Source: Ruminococcaceae bacterium UBA5397 (GTDB lineage Bacteria > Bacillota > Clostridia > Oscillospirales > Acutalibacteraceae). Taken from it: 6,022 nt of DNA. Shown in pieces: positions 1 through 5,413 of this stretch (position 1 is the first letter of the stretch; the number at the start of each line of letters is the position of its first letter). The DNA is taken from the NCBI GenBank assembly GCA_002411615.1, contig DHOF01000104.1:1-6022 (forward strand), read 5' to 3'. The position numbers and the translations under genes are program-made. Below the pieces are notes generated by a model, which saw only the letters and a list, made by a program, of their open reading frames with translations, was not told the origin of the DNA and searched no databases.

Positions 1-24
1 TTGTTTCATAGATACGACTGACAT
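1..24 (-). CDS. rpsB: Ribosomal protein S2, first 8 codons (partial)
   Basis: Only the N-terminus is present, reading MSVVSMKQ before the left edge. This matches the very conserved start of Firmicute ribosomal protein S2 (MSVISMKQLLEAG in B. subtilis, from memory). S2 is a 30S subunit protein needed for late small-subunit assembly and for docking of S1-type factors. The ATG at 24 to 22 is preceded by a near-perfect Shine-Dalgarno, AAGGAGG, at 33 to 39 with 8 nt spacing, so the start is firm. Its promoter and long leader lie immediately upstream. In most Firmicutes rpsB is followed by tsf, pyrH and frr, which would lie beyond this window. Eight residues alone would be weak, but the ribosome binding site, promoter and position support the call. 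Confidence 0.85.
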
Positions 25-143
25 TCTTTTTTCCTCCTTGGTTTTTCCACCGCCGGCCCTTTTGCGTGACGCAGAACCCAAAATTGGGCACCAGTTCGTC
101 ACAGGCACGGCGTGCGTTTTTTGATAATTGCGCAGATTCGCGC
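25..143 (-). promoter_or_regulatory. Structured 5' leader of rpsB
   Basis: About 119 nt separate the predicted rpsB transcription start (near 143) from the ATG, much longer than translation requires. The leader can form a stem between CGTCAC (97-102, plus-strand reading) and GTGACG (66-71), enclosing a smaller CCC/GGG hairpin around the AATTTT at 81-86. A second short GCGC/GCGC stem lies nearer the 5' end (131-144). None of these is followed by a T run, so they do not look like terminators. Ribosomal protein operons often carry leaders to which their own product binds. A feedback role for S2 here is inference; I do not recognise a named leader family. Confidence 0.45.
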
Positions 144-149
144 TAAAGT

Positions 150-178
150 ATTATATCACAGCAAAGTCTTCAGTACAA
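150..178 (-). promoter_or_regulatory. Housekeeping (SigA-type) promoter of rpsB
   Basis: The minus strand reads TTGTAC (178-173), a 17-bp spacer, then TATAAT (155-150). The -10 is a consensus match and is extended by TG one base upstream (TGATATAAT). The -35 matches only in TTG, which the extended -10 can compensate for. Transcription would start near 143. The -35 hexamer is formed exactly by the last two sense codons of ylmC (Leu TTG, Tyr TAC), so the promoter overlaps that gene's 3' end. The ribosomal gene can therefore be transcribed in vegetative cells independently of the sporulation genes upstream. Confidence 0.75.
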
Positions 179-478
179 GCTTTTTTTCCCTGTTTCTTTT
201 CTTTTATGTGAAAACAAAGACCGACGCTCCGGCAGCACCGGCAGGTCACAATCCACTAAAATCGTATCGCTGCCGATCACTTTGATTTTATTCCATGGAA
301 TGATCTGATCCTCTTCTCTTCCGAAAATGCCGAAAAAGCGCAAACGCCCATATACTACTAAGGAAAGGATATTTGCTGTCTCCGTATCGATTTCCACATC
401 ATTCACACATCCAAGTCTCATCCCATTGCGAATATTGATTACTTCTTTTCTCCGCATATCGAAAACACGGCAGGTCAT
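170..478 (-). CDS. ylmC: YlmC/YmxH-family sporulation protein (PRC-barrel)
   Basis: A 102-residue protein of the small PRC-barrel-like family known as YlmC/YmxH, conserved in endospore formers and commonly found beside sigG; its biochemical role is not established. Visible signatures are the KEVINI segment (11-16), NGMRLGCVNDVEID (18-31), which is the usual N-G-x-x-LG-x-x-x-D-hydrophobic turn, and GIFGREEDQIIPW (50-62), with the characteristic G-x-E-E-hydrophobic-IPW. B. subtilis YlmC is shorter; residues 79-102 form an extra, strongly basic, probably flexible tail. Translation starts at ATG 478, which aligns with family N-termini. Its ribosome binding site (GGGGGTG) is buried in the hairpin just upstream. 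No separate promoter was identified, and no terminator follows before the rpsB promoter, so transcripts may run on into rpsB. Confidence 0.88.
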   Translation of the reverse strand: MTCRVFDMRRKEVINIRNGMRLGCVNDVEIDTETANILSLVVYGRLRFFGIFGREEDQIIPWNKIKVIGSDTILVDCDLPVLPERRSLFSHKRKETGKKSLY

Positions 479-516
479 AAAAACACCCCCTGTACACCAA
501 ATCTATGTGCAGGGGG
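479..516 (-). terminator. Hairpin terminator that also encloses the ylmC ribosome binding site
   Basis: On the minus strand CCCCCTGCACA (516-506) pairs with TGTACAGGGGG (496-486): 11 pairs with one G-U wobble and a 9-nt loop, followed by TGTTTTT. It lies 7 nt past the C39 peptidase stop codon, where a Rho-independent terminator would sit. The 3' arm plus the next two bases (AGGGGGTG) is also the only plausible Shine-Dalgarno for ylmC, whose ATG follows the T tract directly. The element could therefore end sigG/peptidase transcripts, and in read-through RNA it would hide the ylmC ribosome binding site. The T tract is interrupted by a G, so termination may be partial. The dual role is inference. 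Confidence 0.7.
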
Positions 517-523
517 CATGTCT

Positions 524-1432
524 TTATTCCACTGCAAGGCTGCGATATCCCATTGTTTCGTAGCACTGATTCGCCTGTTCTTTAGAATAGGCAACCGTTC
601 CGCTGTCCGCATACGGATCATTAAAATAAAAATTGTCTTCATCATAACCAACAAAGACTACGCAATGCTCATTGGCAGGCCATGTATAAGTCTGATTCGT
701 GATCAGACTGGAAGAAACATCTTCTTCCGGGATCGAATAGACACCAGGCTTTGTCAAAAGCCAAGTATCAGATGGATATGCAGTACCCCATAATATGGTT
801 GTCCAAACCAAGACCGGTTTTCCCTGATCCAGATATTGTTTTGCGAGATCATCAAGGCTTTCTCCACTGGTATCGACTGCTTGTTGTCCGCCCTTTAAAA
901 TCCGATTCATCATTTTTTGGATCACCGGCGGGAAACACCCGAACCCATCTCCATTCAAAGGATTCCCCACAAAACATTCCTCCGGGCTCGGTCCGGCATA
1001 ATCATAATTTGGGTCATCAATTTCCGAGAGATTCCCCATATCAAGATTGTCAATGATATCATCTACTGTATAAGAGTAATGATAATACTCCAGCAGCATC
1101 AAAGAACTGACCAACTCACAGCCGGATGGCAGCAAATCATCTTGGTCCAGATATGGAACATCCAGATGCACCCCATTTTCATCTTTTTCCCAGGAAATAT
1201 TTCCCGGGGAAAAGTCATCTGCTCCCGCTTCTTCTGAAGGTGTTTCTGAGGATTCTTCTGAAAGTACCTCCCCTTTCGAGGCTGAAGCTTCTACTGATTT
1301 TCCCAGATAAAAAGCTCCAAATTTCAAGCATGCAAAAAGGATTCCGATACAGCAGCAAGCAACTGCAATCAGTACCGGAATCCGCTTTCGGTGCTTGTGC
1401 TGATCATACCGATAGTGGTGATTATTTTCCAT
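524..1432 (-). CDS. Membrane-anchored C39-family cysteine peptidase-like protein
   Basis: A 302-residue protein with a basic N-terminus (HKHRKR, 12-17), one hydrophobic segment (about 18-43), an acidic Ser/Glu-rich linker (about 47-78), then an extracytoplasmic domain of the Peptidase_C39-like (C39_2, YvpB-type) family. Candidate catalytic residues are C105 in LPSGCELVS, H256 in ANEHCVVFVGYD, and D272 in YFNDPY; all three are in the expected order and context. No ABC-transporter domain is present, so it is not a bacteriocin-processing exporter. The ATG at 1432 is the earliest possible start, because an in-frame TGA lies at 1444-1442. The only Shine-Dalgarno-like sequence (AAGGG, 1450-1446) is 13 nt away, suggesting modest translation. 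It lies 85 bp after sigG with no terminator seen between them. A sporulation role, perhaps facing the forespore intermembrane space, is inferred from position only; the substrate is unknown. Confidence 0.82.
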   Translation of the reverse strand: MENNHHYRYDQHKHRKRIPVLIAVACCCIGILFACLKFGAFYLGKSVEASASKGEVLSEESSETPSEEAGADDFSPGNISWEKDENGVHLDVPYLDQDDLLPSGCELVSSLMLLEYYHYSYTVDDIIDNLDMGNLSEIDDPNYDYAGPSPEECFVGNPLNGDGFGCFPPVIQKMMNRILKGGQQAVDTSGESLDDLAKQYLDQGKPVLVWTTILWGTAYPSDTWLLTKPGVYSIPEEDVSSSLITNQTYTWPANEHCVVFVGYDEDNFYFNDPYADSGTVAYSKEQANQCYETMGYRSLAVE

Positions 1433-1517
1433 AAACGGGATTCAACCCTTTTCTTTTAAAATAATATGGAAAAATCATATCAATAAAATGTGAGCATTTT
1501 TTGAAGTTTTCTAATTT

Positions 1518-2288
1518 TCATAAATTTTTTTTGATTTTTCCTAGAGCAGCTTTTTCCAAACGTGATACCTGTGCCTGAGAAATTCCAATTTCCTGCGCAA
1601 CCTCCATCTGCGTCTTTCCTTTAAAGAAACGCAGTGCAAGGATTTTCTTTTCTCGTTTATTTAAATCAAGAAGTGCCTGTTTTAGCGCAATTTCGTCCAG
1701 CCAGTTGTTGTCATCATTATGATCTCCCACTTGATCCATTACATAGATCGTATCGCCGCCGTCAGAAAATACCGGCTCATAAAGAGAAACTGGTTCCACA
1801 ACAGAGCCAAGTGCCAAAACGACCTCTTCCCGTGGGCGATCCAATTCTTTGCTCAGTTCGTCTATCGTTGGTTCTCTGGAGAGAGAAGCGGTCATGCGTT
1901 CTTTTGCCTGCATTGCTTTATAGGCAGTATCACGCAGAGAACGGGAAACCCGAATCGCATTATTATCCCGCAGATAACGGCGGATTTCTCCCACGATCAT
2001 CGGTACTCCATAAGTGGAAAAGCGAACCCCTTGATTAATATCAAAATGATCGATCGCCTTCATTAATCCAATACACCCGACCTGAAACAAGTCATCCGGA
2101 TTTTCCCCACGGTTCGTAAATCTCTGAATCACACTGAGAACAAGCCGCAGATTTCCCTTGATCAATTCTTCACGGGCATTAGGGTCGCCCGCTTTCATCT
2201 TTTTTAAAAGCTCTATCTTTTGTTTTTCGGTAAGCACCTGTAATTTTGCTGTATTGACCCCACAGATTTCAACTTTTGCTGAAGCCAT
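1518..2288 (-). CDS. sigG: RNA polymerase sporulation sigma factor SigG (late forespore)
   Basis: A 256-residue sigma-70-family factor that directs late forespore transcription after engulfment. The N-terminal KVEICGVNTAKLQVL (5-19) is the hallmark of SigG, distinguishing it from SigF. Region 2 holds NLRLVLSVIQRF (46-57), DDLFQVGCIGLMKAID (65-80) and RFSTYGVPMIVGEIRRYLRDN (89-109); the RVSRSLRD segment follows (113-120). Region 4 ends in the helix-turn-helix TQMEVAQEIGISQAQVSRLE (226-245). Length fits B. subtilis SigG (about 260). I chose ATG 2288 because AGGAGGA (2303-2297) lies 8 nt upstream and the protein then begins like the family; the upstream ATGs at 2309 and 2297 precede or overlap that site. 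Residue K44 occupies the place of B. subtilis N45. A forespore-type promoter lies upstream. Unlike in B. subtilis, the gene is not adjacent to sigE. Confidence 0.96.
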   Translation of the reverse strand: MASAKVEICGVNTAKLQVLTEKQKIELLKKMKAGDPNAREELIKGNLRLVLSVIQRFTNRGENPDDLFQVGCIGLMKAIDHFDINQGVRFSTYGVPMIVGEIRRYLRDNNAIRVSRSLRDTAYKAMQAKERMTASLSREPTIDELSKELDRPREEVVLALGSVVEPVSLYEPVFSDGGDTIYVMDQVGDHNDDNNWLDEIALKQALLDLNKREKKILALRFFKGKTQMEVAQEIGISQAQVSRLEKAALGKIKKNL

Positions 2289-2296
2289 GATGGGCA

Positions 2297-2303
2297 TCCT
2301 CCT
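2297..2303 (-). promoter_or_regulatory. Ribosome binding site deciding the sigG start
   Basis: AGGAGGA lies 8 nt before the ATG at 2288. Because this strong site lies downstream of the in-frame ATG at 2309 and touches the one at 2297, it rules out both longer starts and gives the 256-residue protein. Confidence 0.85.
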
Positions 2304-2320
2304 AAACATTTGTTTAAAAA

Positions 2321-2350
2321 AAGGATGCTCATTTCTGATCCCGAATATTC
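2321..2350 (-). promoter_or_regulatory. Forespore (SigF/SigG-class) promoter of sigG
   Basis: The minus strand reads GAATA (2350-2346), an 18-bp spacer, and CATCCTT (2327-2321). The SigG consensus as known from B. subtilis is approximately GHATR, 18 bp, CATNHTA; every specified position matches except the final A. Transcription would begin near 2314, giving a leader of about 26 nt with the ribosome binding site in it. In B. subtilis sigG is first transcribed by SigF and then autoregulated by SigG; the same scheme is inferred here. No competing SigA-type promoter was recognised in this 112-bp gap. Confidence 0.68.
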
Positions 2351-2400
2351 AGTTAAGCTTTTAATCTCAATTTTTCATAATAATAAAAAGCTCAAAACGC

Positions 2401-3798
2401 TCAAACCGCCTTATAAGAAGTCCATTTTCCACGAAAATAGTGCGGAACAAAAAAGCAAATACGGCAGATCCAGTCCACAATCATCGCTGCCCATACGCCG
2501 ACTACGCCAAATCCAAGATACTGCCCAAATACATAGCTAAAGAGGATTCTGAAGATCCACATAGAGGCTGTCGAAACGATCATACTAAATTTTACATCTC
2601 CCGCAGCACGAAAAACATTGGGAAGCGTAAATGACAAGGGCCAGATCAGCATTGCAGAAACACCGTGAATCGTTAAAAGAAGCGTTGCTGCATTCGTGGC
2701 TTCCTCTGAAAGTCCATAAACTCTCATAACGAAAGGAAGTCCTAATAAAATCAAAACTCCGAAAACGTCCATGAAAAGGTATGTGATCTTCATTAGTTTC
2801 TTCACATAATAACGTGCCTGTTTTACATCGCCCGCTCCCATACACTGGGAAATCACAGTAACAACGGCAAGGGACATGGCCGTTCCCGACATTGTCTGAA
2901 AGTTTCCAATGGTATTTCCCACTGCGTTGGCCGCAATAGAATAAGTTCCGAAAGTGGAAACCAAACTTAAAATAATAATTTTTCCAAGCTGGAACATTCC
3001 ATTTTCAAGCCCATTTGGAATTCCAATCCGAAGAATATTTTTAATGATCTTCCAATCCGGACGATAAGGAGAATCGGTAGGTATCGAAATCGTTCTGCCG
3101 GACTTTCTCAGCAAAAAGAGCATTAAAAACGCCGCAACCATACGTGAAACCAAGGTTGGAATTGCGACGCCCTCGGTACCGCGGTGAAACTCGAAAATCA
3201 AAAGCGCGTTTCCAACCACGTTGATGATATTCATAAGAAGTGAAACATGCATAGATGTTTTTGAATCGCCCATCGCACGAAAAATTGCTGCACCACCGTT
3301 ATAAAGAGCAATAAACGGCACAGAAGCTGCTACAATTATCAAATAGACATCCGCATTATACATGACGTTCTCATCGATTTGACCAAACACTACATGAAGA
3401 ATAAACCATCTGCACAAATACAGAAGTGCCGTTACGATAATCGATAAAGCCAGCATAACCCACATCAGCTGCCGCGCGGATTCATCTGCTCTTTCTGTGT
3501 TTTTCTGACCGAGATATTGTCCGGCAACAACGGCGCCTCCGGCCGCCATCGCAGAAAAGATCAAGCTTACAAGGACCATAATACTATCTACCAGAGAGAC
3601 GCCCGAAACAGCCGCCTCCCCTACACTTGCAATCATGATTGAATCTGCAAGCCCTTCCATGATTGTCAGAAGCTGCTCCGCCACTAAAGGCAAAATCAGT
3701 GCAATCAAAGTACGGCGATTAAATAAATAACGGTTCAGATCAGCCGTCGAAGAATTTTTTTCTATAGATTTATTTTTTCCCAAAATTTCCCTACTCAC
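2401..3798 (-). CDS. MATE-family multidrug/metabolite efflux transporter
   Basis: A 465-residue integral membrane protein of the multidrug and toxin extrusion family, which exports organic compounds in exchange for Na+ or H+. About 12 hydrophobic segments are visible between residues 30 and 455, arranged as two homologous halves. The internal repeat is plain: IFRAMGDSKTSM (172-183) in the first half mirrors VFRAAGDVKFSM (395-406) in the second. Other family features are ILPLVAEQLLTIMEGLADSI (35-54) and AVVAGQYLGQKN (89-100). The substrate cannot be told from sequence. The GTG at 3798 is the earliest possible start (an in-frame TAA lies at 3804-3802) but has no Shine-Dalgarno. A TTG at 3783 has AGGG 5 nt upstream and would shorten the protein by only five residues, so the exact start is uncertain. 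It is divergent from cca and has no evident link to sporulation. Confidence 0.93.
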   Translation of the reverse strand: MSREILGKNKSIEKNSSTADLNRYLFNRRTLIALILPLVAEQLLTIMEGLADSIMIASVGEAAVSGVSLVDSIMVLVSLIFSAMAAGGAVVAGQYLGQKNTERADESARQLMWVMLALSIIVTALLYLCRWFILHVVFGQIDENVMYNADVYLIIVAASVPFIALYNGGAAIFRAMGDSKTSMHVSLLMNIINVVGNALLIFEFHRGTEGVAIPTLVSRMVAAFLMLFLLRKSGRTISIPTDSPYRPDWKIIKNILRIGIPNGLENGMFQLGKIIILSLVSTFGTYSIAANAVGNTIGNFQTMSGTAMSLAVVTVISQCMGAGDVKQARYYVKKLMKITYLFMDVFGVLILLGLPFVMRVYGLSEEATNAATLLLTIHGVSAMLIWPLSFTLPNVFRAAGDVKFSMIVSTASMWIFRILFSYVFGQYLGFGVVGVWAAMIVDWICRICFFVPHYFRGKWTSYKAV

Positions 3799-3821
3799 TT
3801 TTTATATACTTTATTGTATTT

Positions 3822-3830
3822 ATTATATCA
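3822..3830 (-). promoter_or_regulatory. Extended -10 promoter element for the MATE gene
   Basis: The minus strand reads TGATATAAT (3830-3822), a consensus extended -10, and identical to the rpsB one. No recognisable -35 hexamer occurs 15 to 19 bp upstream. A start near 3815 would give a leader of only about 17 nt before the GTG at 3798, or about 32 nt before the alternative TTG at 3783. The lack of a -35 could mean an activator is needed or that the extended -10 suffices. Confidence 0.5.
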
Positions 3831-3945
3831 TGTATCTTTAAAAATCCCAGACTCATTTGTTAATAAATCTAAAAAACAGATTTTTTCCTCATTTTTGCGA
3901 AAAAGAGTCAAATTTATCATGAAAATTAACAGGGATCAAGAGTTC

Positions 3946-3974
3946 TTGCTTCCCTAAAATGAACCTGCTATACT
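3946..3974 (+). promoter_or_regulatory. Housekeeping (SigA-type) promoter of cca
   Basis: TTGCTT (3946-3951), a 17-bp spacer, and TATACT (3969-3974), with TG at 3966-3967 giving an extended -10. Transcription would begin near 3981, about 25 nt before the ATG. The leader contains AAGGAG (3991-3996), 9 nt before the start codon. Confidence 0.75.
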
Positions 3975-4005
3975 AAATTTATTCCTTTAAAAGGAGTGAA
4001 CATCA

Positions 4006-5349
4006 ATGGATTTTTTGATTCCGGAAGAAATCAAAAAGATTTGTACTTCTTTACAAAGCGCTGGATTTGAAGCCTGTTTGGTCGGAGGCTGTCTGAGGGA
4101 TCTTTTGCTCCAAAAAGAGCCCCATGACTGGGATATCACCACCTCTGCCCTGCCAAAGCAAGCAGAGGCAGCTCTTTCAAAAGAATTTTATTGCCGGGAA
4201 ACTGGAATTCAGCACGGAACCATTACCGTGTTTGCAGACAATCTGTCTGCAGAAGTCACCACCTATCGCATCGACGGAAATTATTCCGATCATCGAAGGC
4301 CTGATACTGTCCTTTTTACCCGAAGCCTGACTGAAGATTTAAAGCGACGGGATTTTACCATCAATGCTATGGCATGGGACGGAACTCTTACCGATCCTTT
4401 TGGCGGACAAAAAGATTTATCTTCTAAAATTATTCGCTGCGTCGGAAACCCCGATGACCGGTTTCAAGAAGACGGCCTTCGAATTTTAAGAGCGCTGCGC
4501 TTTGCTTCAACTCTTGACTTTTTTATCGAGCCGAAAACTGCACAAAGCATTCATCAAAACCGGTGGCTTTTAAAATCAATTGCCATGGAACGAATTTGCT
4601 CTGAACTCCTCCGTCTTCTTTGCGGTACGGGTGCCGCACGAATTTTGGACGAATATCAAGATGTGTTTTTTGTCTTTCTTCCGGAACTTTTGCCGGAAAC
4701 GAAATGCCCGCAAAATAATCCTTATCATATTTATGATGTCTGGCACCATACTCTAAAAGCTCTCGAAAATGTTCCAGCTACCCCGGATCGGCGTTTAGCC
4801 ATCCTGCTCCACGATATCGGAAAGCCCGCCTGCCGCACAACCGATAAAAATGGGATCGATCATTTTCATGGCCATGGAAAAGCCGGCATCCATTTATCCG
4901 AAGCGATTTTACGCCGTCTGCGCTGCCCAAAAAAGTTTTCCGAAATGATTGTCTCCGCCGTACATTACCATGACATTCTCTATACCAACGACGAGCATCT
5001 GATTCGCCGTCGTCTGCAAAAGCTTGGGGAACCGCTTTTCTTTTTGATTCTAGATTTAAAGCGCGGCGATACTGCCGGGCAAAATCCAGTCTATTTCAGC
5101 CGCTTGGAGGAATTAGAGCGTATTGAAACACACGCACAAAAAATCATTGCAGAAGGAAATTGCTTTTCTTTAAAACAGTTAGCAGTAAACGGTAATGATC
5201 TTTTAAAAGCTGGAGTTTCCTCTGGACCACTTGTTGGAAAGATCCTTCGCTTTTTGTTGGAAGCCGTCATTAACGGTCAATGTGCTAATACAAAGTCCGA
5301 ATTAATCCAATACTATGAAACCAATTTTTCTAAAAATGATATTCTCTAA
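4006..5349 (+). CDS. cca: CCA-adding tRNA nucleotidyltransferase (class II, with HD domain)
   Basis: A 447-residue cytoplasmic enzyme that builds or repairs the 3' CCA end of tRNAs from CTP and ATP without a template. Visible in order: the nucleotidyltransferase motif LVGGCLRD (25-32) with the metal-binding pair D41 and D43 in HDWDITT; the flexible loop DGNYSDHRRP (90-99), whose retention favours a full CCA enzyme rather than a CC-only one; RRDFTINAMA (114-123); and EDGLR (155-159), matching the EDxxR motif that recognises ATP and CTP. Then come ERICSELLRLL (195-205) and an HD-type phosphohydrolase domain with H247/H248, H269-D270 and HFHGHGKAGIHLSE (286-299). The start at 4006 is set by AAGGAG 9 nt upstream. 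It has its own promoter and terminator, so it is monocistronic and independent of the sporulation genes on either side. Confidence 0.96.
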   Translation: MDFLIPEEIKKICTSLQSAGFEACLVGGCLRDLLLQKEPHDWDITTSALPKQAEAALSKEFYCRETGIQHGTITVFADNLSAEVTTYRIDGNYSDHRRPDTVLFTRSLTEDLKRRDFTINAMAWDGTLTDPFGGQKDLSSKIIRCVGNPDDRFQEDGLRILRALRFASTLDFFIEPKTAQSIHQNRWLLKSIAMERICSELLRLLCGTGAARILDEYQDVFFVFLPELLPETKCPQNNPYHIYDVWHHTLKALENVPATPDRRLAILLHDIGKPACRTTDKNGIDHFHGHGKAGIHLSEAILRRLRCPKKFSEMIVSAVHYHDILYTNDEHLIRRRLQKLGEPLFFLILDLKRGDTAGQNPVYFSRLEELERIETHAQKIIAEGNCFSLKQLAVNGNDLLKAGVSSGPLVGKILRFLLEAVINGQCANTKSELIQYYETNFSKNDIL

Positions 5350-5368
5350 AACTTTTTGTAAAAATACG

Positions 5369-5406
5369 AGCGGCTGTTTTCGATATACTTTTCGAAAACA
5401 GCCGCT
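5369..5406. terminator. Bidirectional Rho-independent terminator between cca and sigE
   Basis: A perfect 15-bp inverted repeat (5369-5383 with 5392-5406; arm AGCGGCTGTTTTCGA) with an 8-nt loop. On the plus strand it is followed by TTTTATTT, terminating cca 19 nt past its stop codon. On the minus strand it starts 7 nt past the sigE stop and is followed by CGTATTTTTA, so it can also terminate sigE. It separates sigE from everything downstream, including sigG. Confidence 0.92.
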
Positions 5407-5413
5407 TTTATTT

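Noticed and set aside
1345..1360. Possible lipobox (AVAC, Cys26) in the C39 peptidase N-terminus
   Set aside because: The position -3 residue is Ala, and strong hydrophobicity continues about 17 residues past the cysteine, which fits a transmembrane anchor better than a lipoprotein signal.
751..1434. Plus-strand reading frames opposite the C39 peptidase gene (751-1056, 917-1237, 1126-1434)
   Set aside because: They are antisense to a well-supported gene with intact catalytic motifs, lack good ribosome binding sites, and have no recognisable protein features.
1462..1468. CATATTA on the minus strand upstream of the C39 peptidase, a perfect SigG-type -10
   Set aside because: No GHATR-like -35 occurs 17 to 19 bp upstream (the bases there read ACATT), and the region is very AT-rich, so chance is likely. 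Not called as a promoter.
1634..2066. Plus-strand reading frames opposite sigG
   Set aside because: They mirror the highly conserved sigG coding sequence and have no family resemblance or translation signals.
2357..2390. AGCTTTT/AAAAGCT inverted repeat after the MATE stop, considered as a terminator
   Set aside because: The stem is only 7 bp and AT-rich with a loop of about 20 nt, and it is not followed by a proper T run.
2585..2845. Minus-strand 86-codon frame inside the MATE gene
   Set aside because: It is an out-of-frame shadow of the transporter sequence, which is intact across this segment; there is no frameshift.
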